Below are positions 42,111-51,116 of a stretch of DNA of 64,000 bases, in pieces. The notes below the pieces were generated by a model that was not told the origin of the DNA, searched no databases, and was given only the letters and a program-made list of their open reading frames with translations. The stretch lies in NCBI RefSeq assembly GCF_025244845.1, contig NZ_CP104264.1, positions 2,666,001 through 2,730,000 on the forward strand, given 5' to 3'. Position 1 is the stretch's first letter; the number at the start of each line of letters is the position of its first letter. The position numbers and the translations under genes were made by a program. The stretch comes from Arthrobacter sp. zg-Y1171 (GTDB taxonomy: Bacteria > Actinomycetota > Actinomycetes > Actinomycetales > Micrococcaceae).

Positions 42111-43400
42111 CTAGGGCTGCGGCTCCGTGGCCCGCTGCAACCCGGGCGGATTGTTTCGCCACCACTGGCGCGGGCGGCTGCCCCAATAGTCGACGTACCA
42201 CCAGGCCAGCAGCCCGATGCCCCAGAAGACACCGGCGCTGGAGGCCATCAGCCACGGCTCGGGCAGCTGGGAGTCCAGGTTGGGCGCATTGAACAGTTCG
42301 CCGATGGTCTTGGGCGAGTATATGAAGATCACCAGCGAGGAGGCCAGCAGGAGGAACCCGGTGATCTTCAGTCTCCGGCGCTCCGGCTCCACATCCATCA
42401 CGTTCCGGGCCAGGACAGGGATGAAGAGGGCCACCCAGACCCAGTGGTGCGACCAGGAGACGGGGGAAATCAAGAGCATCAGCAGCGCGGTGACTGCCAG
42501 TGCGGTGAAGGTCTGCCCGCGGTTGCCGGCAATGCGGATGACGACGGCGGCAGCGGCGACAGCCAGCAGTGACAGGAGAAGCCACGGAAGGTCGACGGGG
42601 AAATCCGGGCCGCCGAAGTGCAGGATCGCGCCCTTGATCGAGAGGTTGTCCACGTAGCCGGCACCGCCGATCCTCGAGGTGTCCGGCAGCAGGTCCAGCC
42701 AGTACGTGCGGGATTCCCGCGGAAGGATCAGGAAGCCCAGGGCGAAGGTTGAGAGGAAGCCGTAGGTCATGTTGCGCAGCCCGCGCCAGTCGCCCCGCGC
42801 CAGGAAGTACAGACCGAAAACCAGCGGGGTGAGTTTCAGTCCGGCCGCCACCCCGGTCAGCAGACCTGTGGGCCAGCTTTCCTTCTTGATCACGAAGTCG
42901 GCCATGATCAGTCCAAAGAGCAGGATGTTGATCTGCCCGAAGGCCTGCGTTTCGCGCCACGGGCCGAGCAGCACGATCAGCCCGGTGCCGGCGATCGCCA
43001 GCGGCCGGAGCCAGGGGTGGCGGAGTACATCCATTGCGCCCCGGCGGCGGAAGAAATAGCGCACTGCCCAGACGGCGGTGGCTGCGGCAATGGCGATGGA
43101 AATGCCGGTGAAGATGTTCAGCCCCACGCTCTGGCCGAACGGCGCCAGCACGGCAAAGACCAGCGCGGCAAAAGGCGGGTAGGTGAAGAGCAGGCTGCTG
43201 TCGGCGTCGTACTGGACCGACTTCGTATACAGTTCACCGGCGGCGTCGATGACGCTCTGCCCGCCGGAAAGATAGACGCTGAAGTCGAGGCCGTGGCGCG
43301 GCGACAAGTCGAAAGCTGTCCATACGAGCAACCCGGCTAATGCCAGCGCCCCCAGGGTCGCAACGGTCCGCACAAAAGCGGATCGGTGGATCTGGCCCAT
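42111..43400 (-). CDS. GT87-family (DUF2029) polyprenol-phosphate mannosyltransferase-like protein
   Basis: 429-aa membrane protein with about ten helices. The first external loop has the acidic DFSVYL segment and a YPPFAALVFA motif typical of GT87 enzymes, which transfer mannose from polyprenyl-phosphate-mannose in lipomannan-type glycan synthesis. Further on come GLKLTPLVFGLYFL and SPVSWSHHWVW, both family features. The acceptor is unknown. It starts at the ATG at 43400 and precedes the MOSC gene by 9 nt. Confidence 0.85.
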   Translation of the reverse strand: MGQIHRSAFVRTVATLGALALAGLLVWTAFDLSPRHGLDFSVYLSGGQSVIDAAGELYTKSVQYDADSSLLFTYPPFAALVFAVLAPFGQSVGLNIFTGISIAIAAATAVWAVRYFFRRRGAMDVLRHPWLRPLAIAGTGLIVLLGPWRETQAFGQINILLFGLIMADFVIKKESWPTGLLTGVAAGLKLTPLVFGLYFLARGDWRGLRNMTYGFLSTFALGFLILPRESRTYWLDLLPDTSRIGGAGYVDNLSIKGAILHFGGPDFPVDLPWLLLSLLAVAAAAVVIRIAGNRGQTFTALAVTALLMLLISPVSWSHHWVWVALFIPVLARNVMDVEPERRRLKITGFLLLASSLVIFIYSPKTIGELFNAPNLDSQLPEPWLMASSAGVFWGIGLLAWWYVDYWGSRPRQWWRNNPPGLQRATEPQP

Positions 43401-43558
43401 TGTTCTCCCTGTAAGACTGCCGGCCGCGCGCGTGGCGCTACATAGCGTTTTTTCGTCGATCTTGACACCCGCAAGTCTACCGGGCAGCCCGCTCCTCCTC
43501 CCCCGTCCGGAGGCAGGCGATAGGCTGGCCGGACCAGATCAGTAAGCGAAAGGTCCCC

Positions 43559-44737
43559 ATGTCCCCCGCGCTTCAAGCCATCACCAATGCCCATGTGGTT
43601 CCGGTCACCGGCAGGCCCTTCGACGGCACCGTCCTCGTCGAGGACGGGCGGATCCGGGAGCTGGGCCCCGACGTCGTTGTGCCCGAAGGCGCCCAGGTGC
43701 TCGATGCCGGAGGCCAGTGGCTGCTGCCCGGGCTGGTGGATGCGCACACCCACCTCGGCGTGCATGAGGAGGGTGAAGGCTGGGCCGGCAACGATTCCAA
43801 CGAGATGACGGACCCGGTGATGGCGGGCGTCCGCGCCCTGGACGCCGTCAACCCCTTTGACACAGGGTTCGACGACGCGCTGGCCGGCGGAGTGACCACG
43901 GCCAACATCAACCCCGGTTCCGGCAACCCGATCGGCGGGCAGGCAGTGGCGCTGCACACGCACGGGCGCTACTTGGAGGAAATGGTGCTGCGCGCGCCCA
44001 GCGGACTGAAGTCCGCTCTCGGAGAGAACCCGAAGCGGATCTACAGCGACAAGAAGCAGACCCCCTCCACCCGTCTGGGTACGGCGATGGTGATCCGGCA
44101 GGCCTTTATGGATGCGCAGAACTATCTGGGCAAGGCGGACCCGAACGCCCGCGACCCGCACCTTGAAGCCCTGGCCATGGTGCTGAAGCGGGAAATCCCC
44201 TGGCGGCAGCATGCCCACCGGGCGGACGATATCGGCACCGCCCTGCGGCTGGCGGACGAGTTCGGCTACGACCTGGTGCTGGACCACGGCACCGAGGCCC
44301 ATCTGCTGGCCGATGTCCTGGCCGAACGCGGCGTCCCGGTGCTCATCGGTCCGCTCTTCACCACCCGCTCGAAGGTGGAGCTGCGCGGCCGCAGTATGGC
44401 CAATCCGGGGAAGCTGGCTGCTGCCGGGGTGGAGATCTCCATCATCACCGACCATCCGGTGGTCCCCATCAATTTCCTGATCTACCAAGCCGCGCTCGCG
44501 GTGAAGGAGGGACTGGACCCCGAGGAGGCACTGCGTGCCGTGACGATCAATCCCGCCCGGGTCCTGGGCCTCGCGGACCGGCTCGGTTCCCTGGCACCCG
44601 GCAAGGACGCGGATCTGGTCCTGTGGAGCGGCAATCCGCTGGACGTGATGCAGCGGGCGCTGAAGGTATGGATCGGCGGCCGGGAGGTCTACCGCTACGA
44701 CCTTGACGCCCGCGAACAGATAGTGGCGCCCCGCTGA
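43559..44737 (+). CDS. Amidohydrolase (imidazolonepropionase-like)
   Basis: 392-aa metal-dependent hydrolase. The metal-binding VDAHTHLGVHEE motif (near residue 60), GGVTTANINPGS, later histidines (HAHRADDI, LVLDHGTEAH) and SIITDHPVVP mark the amidohydrolase barrel. The C-terminal NPARVLGLADRLGSLAPGKDADLVLW is also typical. The substrate is unknown. AAAGG precedes the ATG. Its stop overlaps the next start (TGATG). Confidence 0.87.
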   Translation: MSPALQAITNAHVVPVTGRPFDGTVLVEDGRIRELGPDVVVPEGAQVLDAGGQWLLPGLVDAHTHLGVHEEGEGWAGNDSNEMTDPVMAGVRALDAVNPFDTGFDDALAGGVTTANINPGSGNPIGGQAVALHTHGRYLEEMVLRAPSGLKSALGENPKRIYSDKKQTPSTRLGTAMVIRQAFMDAQNYLGKADPNARDPHLEALAMVLKREIPWRQHAHRADDIGTALRLADEFGYDLVLDHGTEAHLLADVLAERGVPVLIGPLFTTRSKVELRGRSMANPGKLAAAGVEISIITDHPVVPINFLIYQAALAVKEGLDPEEALRAVTINPARVLGLADRLGSLAPGKDADLVLWSGNPLDVMQRALKVWIGGREVYRYDLDAREQIVAPR

Positions 44738-45180
44738 TGGGACCGGGTTCCGGCACTCCCGCGCCGCGCACTCCCCCGCCTCGCACCCGCCCGCCCCGCA
44801 TCATCCGGGCAGCGGCCGCCGCATGGCTCGCGGCAGCCGCGCTGGTGGCCACAGCGGGCGTCTCGTTCATCATTTCGGCCCGGACCCAGCATCAGGACAG
44901 CGCTGCGCTGACCCTGCTGGGGATCCTAGCCTTGGTGCTTGCTGCCCTGAGCGCCTACAGCGTGCTGCGCCTGCGGTCGGGTAAGCGCAGCGCCCGGGAA
45001 ACACTGAGCAGTATCGGGGTGATTGCCGGGTTCCCGCTGCTCTTCCGCGGCCCGGCGTTAGTGGCCGTAGGCCTGGTGCTGCTGGCCTGCACGGCGCTGC
45101 TCTGGCTGCCGCAGAGCAGCAGGTATTTCCAGCTCCGGGACCCGAAGAAGCGCAAGGGGCGCAGGGGTACGGCTTCCTAG
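44737..45180 (+). CDS. Small membrane protein of unknown function
   Basis: 147 aa: a Pro/Arg-rich start (25 residues), about four membrane helices (27-46, 58-75, 90-105, 106-122) and a basic tail. No domain recognised. It overlaps the amidohydrolase stop by one base and overlaps the end of the convergent cystathionine gamma-synthase by 4 nt. The overlap supports translation; function is not assigned. Confidence 0.7.
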   Translation: MGPGSGTPAPRTPPPRTRPPRIIRAAAAAWLAAAALVATAGVSFIISARTQHQDSAALTLLGILALVLAALSAYSVLRLRSGKRSARETLSSIGVIAGFPLLFRGPALVAVGLVLLACTALLWLPQSSRYFQLRDPKKRKGRRGTAS

Positions 45181-46322
45181 AGCTGGCCCAGCGCCTGGTC
45201 GAGGTCCGCAATGAGGTCCTCGACATCCTCCAGGCCCACCGAAAGCCGCAGCAGGTTCTCCGGCACGGCCAGCTCGGTGCCCTTGACCGAGGCGTGGGTC
45301 ATTTCCGAGGGGTAGTTCATCAGGGACTCCACCCCGCCCAGGGATTCGGCGAGCAGGAACAGCCGGGTGGATTCGGCCACCTTCCGGGCCGCTGCCTCGC
45401 CGCCCTTGAAGGACACGGAAACCATGCCGCCGAAGTCCTTCATCTGCGCTTTGGCCAGGTCATGCCCCGGGTGCTCTTCCAGTCCCGGATACAGCACGTG
45501 CTCCACTGCAGGCTGCTCCTTCAGCCACTTCGCCACGGCCATCGCGCTGGCGGAATGCCGGTCCATCCGCACCGCCAGGGTCTTCAGGCCGCGGGTGGTC
45601 AGCCAGGCTTCCATCGGCGCGGACACAGCCCCGACAGCGAACTGGATGAATCCGACCTCCTCCGCCAGGGCGTCGTCGTTCAGGATGACGGCACCGCCTA
45701 CCGCGTCGGAGTGCCCGCCGATGTACTTGGTGGTCGAGTGGACGACGACGTCGGCCCCCAGGGCCAGCGGCTGCTGCAGGTACGGGGACGCAAAGGTGTT
45801 GTCGACCACCAGGAGGGCACCGGCGTCGTGCGCTGCCTGCGCCGTTGCGGCGATGTCGCTGATCTTCATCATCGGGTTCGACGGTGTTTCGAGCCAGACA
45901 ATCTTCGTGTTCCCGGCGGCGATGGCAGCCGCAACCGCGGCGGCGTCGGACATATCCACGGCAGCATTGGTGATTCCCCACTTGCCCAGCACCTTGTTGA
46001 TCAGGCGGTAGGTTCCGCCGTAGGCATCGTTGCCCAGGACGATGTGGTCCCCGGGAGCCAGCAGCCCCCGGATGAGGGCGTCCTCCGCGGCCAGCCCGGA
46101 GCTGAAGGAGAAGGCATGCCTGCCGCCTTCCAGTGCAGCAAGCTGCTGCTGCAGCGAATCCCGGGTGGGGTTGGTTCCGCGGCCGTACTCATAGCCGTTG
46201 CGCAGGCCGCCGATGCCGTCCTGCGCGTAGGTGGTGCTCTGGTACAGGGGCGGAATGACTGCGCCCGTGGTGGGATCCGGTTCCTGTCCCGCATGGATGG
46301 CGCGCGTACTGAAGCTGCTCAT
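45177..46322 (-). CDS. Cystathionine gamma-synthase
   Basis: 381-aa PLP enzyme of the Cys/Met metabolism family. The PLP lysine is in HSTTKYIGGHSD. Family blocks STRAIHAGQEPD, YEYGRGTNPTRDSL, FSSGLAAEDALI and SLGGVESLMNYPSEMTH are present. It would make cystathionine from an activated homoserine and cysteine, or act as a gamma-lyase in reverse transsulfuration. It lies 70 nt after the cystathionine beta-synthase gene on the same strand, which favours a transsulfuration operon. Confidence 0.92.
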   Translation of the reverse strand: MSSFSTRAIHAGQEPDPTTGAVIPPLYQSTTYAQDGIGGLRNGYEYGRGTNPTRDSLQQQLAALEGGRHAFSFSSGLAAEDALIRGLLAPGDHIVLGNDAYGGTYRLINKVLGKWGITNAAVDMSDAAAVAAAIAAGNTKIVWLETPSNPMMKISDIAATAQAAHDAGALLVVDNTFASPYLQQPLALGADVVVHSTTKYIGGHSDAVGGAVILNDDALAEEVGFIQFAVGAVSAPMEAWLTTRGLKTLAVRMDRHSASAMAVAKWLKEQPAVEHVLYPGLEEHPGHDLAKAQMKDFGGMVSVSFKGGEAAARKVAESTRLFLLAESLGGVESLMNYPSEMTHASVKGTELAVPENLLRLSVGLEDVEDLIADLDQALGQL

Positions 46323-46392
46323 GGTGTTCTCCTAGCGCCGGCCGGGACCGGCAGATCGGTGCAGGCAGCACCCCTGCGAAGGTGTGCCGGGG

Positions 46393-47772
46393 TTACAGGC
46401 TCAGGTACGAAAGTAGGTCGTGCCGGGTCAGCATGCCAACGGCTGCGCCATCGGACGTAACCATGACGGCGTCGTCCTCCTGCAGCTTGGAACGCGCGGC
46501 GGCCACGGTGTCCCCCGTACCCACCAGCTCCGGACGCGGCCCCATGTGCTCGCTGATCCGATCCGTCGGCTTGGCCTCGCCGCGGAAAAGCTTCTCCGTC
46601 AGCGAGCGCTCATCCACCGATCCGAGGACTTCGCCCAGGACCACCGGCGGTTCCTGCGAGAGGACAGGCAGATACGAGACGCCGTACTCGTTCAGGATGG
46701 CGATGACGTCCCGCACGGTTTCGTTTGGATGGGTGTGGACCAGTTCCGGCAGCGAGCCGTCCTTGGTGGCCAGCACGTCGCGGACGGTGGCCTGCTCTCC
46801 GCCGTCCTGCAGGAAACCGTAGGAGCGCATCCACTCGTCGTTGAAAATCTTGCCCATGTATCCGCGGCCGCTGTCCGGCAGCAGGACCACGACGACGTCG
46901 TCGGGCCCCAGCGAGCGCGCAGCCTCAAGTGCCGCGGTGACGGCCATGCCGGAGGACCCGCCTACCAGCAGGCCTTCCTCCCGGGCGAGGCGGCGGGTCA
47001 TGGCGAAGGAGTCCGCATCCTTCACGGCAATCACCTCGTCAGGCACGGACGGATCGTAGTTGTCCGGCCACATGTCCTCCCCCACGCCTTCCACGAAATA
47101 GGGGCGGCCCGTGCCGCCGGAATACACCGAGCCGTCCGGGTCCGCGGCAATCACCCGTACCGGCCCGGAGGCACGGTCCGCGGAGACTTCCTTCAGGTAG
47201 CGTCCAGTGCCGGTAATGGTGCCGCCCGTGCCGGCGCCTGCCACGAAGTGGGTTACCCGGCCGTCTGTATCCGCCCAGATTTCCGGTCCCGTGGATTCGA
47301 AGTGGCTGGCCGGGGCCGACGGGTTGGAGAACTGGTCCGGCTTGTACGCGCCGTCGATCTCGCGCACCAGCCGGTCGGAGACTCCGTAGTAGGAGTCGGG
47401 GCTGTCCGGAGCGACCGCCGTCGGGGTGACCACCACTTCGGCACCGTAGGCACGCAGTACGTCCCGCTTCTCCACCCCCACCTTGTCCGGGGTAACGAAG
47501 ATGCACTTGTAGCCCTTCTGCTGGGCCACCAACGCGAGCCCGACACCGGTGTTGCCGCTGGTGGGCTCAACCACCGTGCCGCCGGGCAGCAGCTTCCCCT
47601 CACGCTCGGCCGTGTCGATCATCTTCACGGCAATGCGGTCCTTTACGGATCCGCCCGGATTCAGGTACTCCAGCTTCACCAGGACGGTGGCACTGATGCC
47701 TTCGGTCACGTGGTGGAGCTTCACCAAGGGAGTGTTGCCGATCAGGTCCAGGACGGTATTGGCATACTTCAT
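46393..47772 (-). CDS. Cystathionine beta-synthase
   Basis: 459-aa PLP enzyme. The catalytic domain shows Lys44 in NPGGSVKDR, SGNTGVGLAL and GTGGTITGTGRYLKEV. The C-terminal third has a pair of CBS domains (about 335-459, ending DGAAVGMLTRHDLLSYL), which usually sense S-adenosylmethionine. There is no N-terminal heme domain. I use the ATG giving MKYANTV; a GTG three codons upstream is possible. With the next gene it forms a transsulfuration pair. Confidence 0.93.
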   Translation of the reverse strand: MKYANTVLDLIGNTPLVKLHHVTEGISATVLVKLEYLNPGGSVKDRIAVKMIDTAEREGKLLPGGTVVEPTSGNTGVGLALVAQQKGYKCIFVTPDKVGVEKRDVLRAYGAEVVVTPTAVAPDSPDSYYGVSDRLVREIDGAYKPDQFSNPSAPASHFESTGPEIWADTDGRVTHFVAGAGTGGTITGTGRYLKEVSADRASGPVRVIAADPDGSVYSGGTGRPYFVEGVGEDMWPDNYDPSVPDEVIAVKDADSFAMTRRLAREEGLLVGGSSGMAVTAALEAARSLGPDDVVVVLLPDSGRGYMGKIFNDEWMRSYGFLQDGGEQATVRDVLATKDGSLPELVHTHPNETVRDVIAILNEYGVSYLPVLSQEPPVVLGEVLGSVDERSLTEKLFRGEAKPTDRISEHMGPRPELVGTGDTVAAARSKLQEDDAVMVTSDGAAVGMLTRHDLLSYLSL

Positions 47773-47878
47773 GTGACCCACGGTACTTCTTCCTTCCCGC
47801 TGTGGCATGGGGGGCGGAACGCGGCGTAGCAAAAGCCACATCCGGGCAGCCGGCAGTGCGGGCAGAAGCGGGGGTGGT

Positions 47879-47900
47879 ACGTGCAACGATAGTTGCATGT
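47879..47900. promoter_or_regulatory. Inverted repeat overlapping the glycosylase start codon
   Basis: TGCAAC (47882-47887), GATA, GTTGCA (47892-47897), extended to 9-bp arms with one mismatch (47879-47900). The second arm contains the ATG of the DNA glycosylase. It could be an operator or a stem hiding the start codon. Confidence 0.4.
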
Positions 47901-48877
47901 CCTTCACTGCCGCTGGTCCAGCGCTGCAGCAGGCTCCCTCCGGTCTGGTGCGCTGCTGGGAGTCCCCCGCCCCGTACTGCCTGCAGACCTCGCTGCGCAT
48001 CCTGGTCCGCGGTAAGCAGGATCCGACCATCCGCCTCGGCCCGGGTGTTGCCTGGCTGGCCTTCCTCACCCCGGAAGGTCCGGCCACCCTGCACCTTCGC
48101 GAGGAACCCGTCCCGGCCCCCGGCGCACGGGTCCGCGCCCAGGCCTGGGGGCCGGGTGCCCGGTGCGCGCTGGACTCGGTACCCGCCCTGCTGGGTGAAC
48201 ACGACGACTGGTCCGGCTTTGACGACGACCAGTTCCTCGCGACCCTGCCCCGGATGGTCACGGAGACCCGGCGCCGGAACCTCTCCCTGCGGCTGCCGAG
48301 CACGGGCCGGATCATGGACAGCCTGATCCCGGTGGTGCTGGAGCAGAAAGTCACCGTGCTGGAGGCCTACTACGCCTGGCGCTACCTGGTGACCCGCTAC
48401 GGCGTTGACGCACCCGGCCCGGCGCCGTCGGGCATGAAAGCCTCCCCTGCCCCGGAGACCTGGCGGAAGATCCCCAGCTGGGACTGGCACCGGGCACGGG
48501 TGGACCTTTCCCGTTCCACCACCATCCTGCGGGCCTGTGCGCTCGCCTCGGGGCTGGAGCGGCTGGCCGGGGATCCGCTCGGCGAGGACCTGACCGCCAA
48601 GCTTTGCTCCGTTCCGGGAATCGGCGTGTGGAGCGCTGCGGAAATCACCCAGCGGACCCACGGTGCTCCGGATTCCGTCTCCGTTGGCGACTACCACCTG
48701 GCCGCCTACGTGGGCGCGGCCCTCACCGGGAAGCGGACCGACGACGCCGGCATGCTGGAGCTGCTCGCACCCTGGCGGGGACACCGCCAGCGGGTGGTGC
48801 GGATGATCATGCTCAGCGGTTACCGCAAACCCACCTACGGACCGAAGCTCGCCCCGATGGACCACCGCCGCCGCTGA
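47897..48877 (+). CDS. AlkA-type DNA-3-methyladenine glycosylase
   Basis: 326-aa HhH-GPD base-excision enzyme. The helix-hairpin-helix (LCSVPGIGVWSAAEITQR) is followed by the catalytic aspartate in SVGDYHLAAYVG. The N-terminal part (TLHLREEPVPAP) is not like E. coli AlkA and may form a damage-recognition domain. It would remove alkylated purines. The start MSFTAAGP is chosen; a longer frame upstream overlaps the promoter of cystathionine beta-synthase, from which it is divergent by 124 nt. Confidence 0.85.
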   Translation: MSFTAAGPALQQAPSGLVRCWESPAPYCLQTSLRILVRGKQDPTIRLGPGVAWLAFLTPEGPATLHLREEPVPAPGARVRAQAWGPGARCALDSVPALLGEHDDWSGFDDDQFLATLPRMVTETRRRNLSLRLPSTGRIMDSLIPVVLEQKVTVLEAYYAWRYLVTRYGVDAPGPAPSGMKASPAPETWRKIPSWDWHRARVDLSRSTTILRACALASGLERLAGDPLGEDLTAKLCSVPGIGVWSAAEITQRTHGAPDSVSVGDYHLAAYVGAALTGKRTDDAGMLELLAPWRGHRQRVVRMIMLSGYRKPTYGPKLAPMDHRRR

Positions 48878-48940
48878 GGTATCGGCAGGGTTCCGGGTCG
48901 GTTGCACGGCAATTTCCGTGGACAGTCCTATGGTGGGGGA

Positions 48941-49225
48941 ATGGAAACCAATACCCCCATCAATCTCCGCGCCACCATGGTCCCCAACGCCGGCGAGCAC
49001 ATGCGCGTGAAGCTGGCCCTGGACATCGCCATTGAGCAGGTACGGACGGAACCGGGCTGCCTGCGCTACGAAATCATCGAGGACTCGGAGTCGGCAATTG
49101 TGCTGGCGGAGCAGTGGGCCTCCCGTGCGGACCTGGAGCGCCATGCCCGCGGTGCCGCCCTCCAGGACCTGCAGGAATCCCTCAGTGCCCTGCTGGCCGA
49201 ACCGCTCAAGGTGGAACAGGTCTAA
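48941..49225 (+). CDS. Antibiotic-biosynthesis-monooxygenase (ABM) domain protein
   Basis: 94 aa, a single ferredoxin-like ABM/YgiN fold: INLRATMVPNAGEHM, EPGCLRYEIIEDSE, VLAEQWASRADLERHARG. Such proteins act as quinol monooxygenases or heme-related enzymes; the reaction is unknown here. A purine-rich GGGGGA abuts the ATG. It is convergent with the ammonium transporter, 7 nt away. Confidence 0.8.
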   Translation: METNTPINLRATMVPNAGEHMRVKLALDIAIEQVRTEPGCLRYEIIEDSESAIVLAEQWASRADLERHARGAALQDLQESLSALLAEPLKVEQV

Positions 49226-49232
49226 CCCGGCG

Positions 49233-50825
49233 TCAGTTCGGGGCGATTGCCATCCGGTAGATGGATTCGGGTTCCGCCCCGAACCGTTTCAGCACCGCGA
49301 CCACCGCTTCCTCGTGTTCCGGGTCCACTGCTGCCTGCACCCGGAACCGCTCATCGAAATCGATCAGCCGCTTTTCGCTGCGGAAAGTATCGCTCCGGAT
49401 CTTCCCGGAGTAGACAGCGGTTTCGGAGAGCTCCAGGGAGCGGGCGCCGGCCATCAGCAGCGCGTCCCGCAGCCCGTCTATGCGCTCGGTGTTGACCAAG
49501 GCGCTGATGACATGGCTGGCGGCGGAGTGCCGGGCGTCGCCGCCCGGGCTTCCGTCCACCGCCGCCCGGCCCGCGGCCGTGGGCCGGGCACTGATTCCGC
49601 TGAGTGAATACGCGGACGAGTCCTGCTGGACGCGGTCCAGGTCCTCCTGCTCCGGACCCGGCTCCTTTAGCCCTATGGTCCGGGAAATGACGGCGGCAAT
49701 GACCCAGCTGAGCACGAAGGAGAAGAGCACCACGGAAACGAGGGCAACACTCTGGTGCCACAGCAGCATTCCCCCGCCGCCGGAGAAGATGCCGTCATCT
49801 CCGGCCGGGTTCACTGAGCTGTCCCCGAAGAAACCCAGCAGGAAGGACCCCAGCACGCCGCCCACGAAATGGACGGCAATGACGTCCAGGGCGTCGTCGT
49901 AATGCAGGACACTCTTGAGCCGCACCGCCACCACGCACACGCAGCCCGCGATCAGTCCGATCAGCAGGGCCGCCCCGGTGCCGACATAACCGGCGCAGGG
50001 CGTGATGGTGGCCAGGCCCGCAACTGCACCGGAAATTGCTCCTACCAGAGTGCAGTGCCCTCTGGTGATCCGCTCCACGAGCAACCATGTGAGCATCGCG
50101 GCCGATCCTGCCACGTGGGTATTGATCAGTGCCTGCGCGGCAATGTCGTTGGCCTGCAGCCCGTCACCCGCGTTGAATCCGAACCACCCGAACCAGAGAA
50201 TGCCGCCGCCCACCAGCATCAGCGGAAGGTTGTTGGGCGAGGTCCGCAGGTTTGGCCACCCGCGCCGCCGGCCCACCACCAGCAGCACCGCCACGGCGGC
50301 GGCACCCGCGGAGGCGTGCACCACCATGCCGCCGGCCCAGTCCTGGGCGCCAAGCTGGAACAGCCATCCCTTTGGATGCCAGAGCCAGCGCGCCACCTGC
50401 GGATAAACCAGGATGGAGAATGCGGCAAGGAAAACCACCCAGCCGGCGAACCGGAGCCTGCCGGCTGTCGCACCGGTGAGCAGTGCGGGAGTGATCACCG
50501 CGAACATCATCTGGTAGGCCACGAAGGCCAGCGTCGGAATGGTCACGCCCGCCGCAACGGTGTGGAACTGCGGAGTGTCGACGTCGATAAGCGCAAAGGC
50601 GTCGAATTCGCCGAGCACGGAGTTGCCCCCGTTGCTGAAGGCCAGGGTGTACCCGACGAGGATCCAGGTCACCGAGATGATTCCGAGCGGGATGATGTTC
50701 TGCATCAGCATGGTCAGGACGTTGCGGACGGGAACCATCCCGCCGTAGAAGAGTGCCAGGCCCGGGGTCATAAACAGCACCAGCCCGGCGCAGATCAGCA
50801 CCCACGCGGTGTCCGCCCCGTTCAT
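49233..50825 (-). CDS. amt: Ammonium transporter with C-terminal PII-like domain
   Basis: 530 aa. Residues 1-390 are an Amt channel with 11 membrane helices: FYGGMVPVRN, DWAGGMVVHASAG with the first pore histidine, and DVIAVHFVGG with the second. A flexible linker of about 45 residues follows. Residues about 438-530 have the beta-alpha-beta order of PII signal proteins (HVISALVNTERIDGLRDALL; RLIDFDERFRVQAAV; EEAVVAVLKRFG; ESIYRMAI). The modified T-loop tyrosine (YRGAEY) is absent and the B-loop that binds ATP (GKIGDGK) is missing. GGGGAG precedes the ATG. No free glnK or glnD is adjacent, so the tail may replace or mimic GlnK. Confidence 0.9.
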   Translation of the reverse strand: MNGADTAWVLICAGLVLFMTPGLALFYGGMVPVRNVLTMLMQNIIPLGIISVTWILVGYTLAFSNGGNSVLGEFDAFALIDVDTPQFHTVAAGVTIPTLAFVAYQMMFAVITPALLTGATAGRLRFAGWVVFLAAFSILVYPQVARWLWHPKGWLFQLGAQDWAGGMVVHASAGAAAVAVLLVVGRRRGWPNLRTSPNNLPLMLVGGGILWFGWFGFNAGDGLQANDIAAQALINTHVAGSAAMLTWLLVERITRGHCTLVGAISGAVAGLATITPCAGYVGTGAALLIGLIAGCVCVVAVRLKSVLHYDDALDVIAVHFVGGVLGSFLLGFFGDSSVNPAGDDGIFSGGGGMLLWHQSVALVSVVLFSFVLSWVIAAVISRTIGLKEPGPEQEDLDRVQQDSSAYSLSGISARPTAAGRAAVDGSPGGDARHSAASHVISALVNTERIDGLRDALLMAGARSLELSETAVYSGKIRSDTFRSEKRLIDFDERFRVQAAVDPEHEEAVVAVLKRFGAEPESIYRMAIAPN

Positions 50826-51033
50826 GCCCGGCTCCCCGGGGTGTCAGGTGTTCCGGTTCCTGCTTTGCCGATTGTTCCGCTGCTGCCGCACATACGATCC
50901 CCGCTTCCAACTCCGCTTTTATCAAGCCGTGGGCGTTCGAGTGGCGGAGGCCCGAAAAGCTGTGACGGGACCCCGGACCAATTGAGCGTACCGCCGGGCC
51001 CGGAGGCATCAGAAGGGTGCGGGCACGAAGACG

Positions 51034-51070
51034 GGCCGGCAGGACCGATTTGGTTTCGGTCCTGCCGGCC
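51034..51070 (-). terminator. Hairpin downstream of formaldehyde dehydrogenase
   Basis: Perfect 15-bp stem (51034-51048 with 51056-51070), 7-nt loop, 47 nt after the fdhA stop. The T tract is weak. The rest of 50826-51116 shows no gene. Confidence 0.6.
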
Positions 51071-51116
51071 GTGCTGCTGTTCGTCCGTCCTCCTGCTTAG
51101 CGGACGGACCGGTTGA

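Noticed and set aside
43436..43453. Short stem plus six T (CGCT-ACAT-AGCG-TTTTTT) as a plus-strand terminator
   Set aside because: Only a 4-5 bp stem, with no plus-strand gene just upstream to terminate.
50826..50960. GlnR box upstream of amt
   Set aside because: I looked for the GTnAC-n6-GAAAC pattern and found only partial GGAAC fragments; not supportable by eye.
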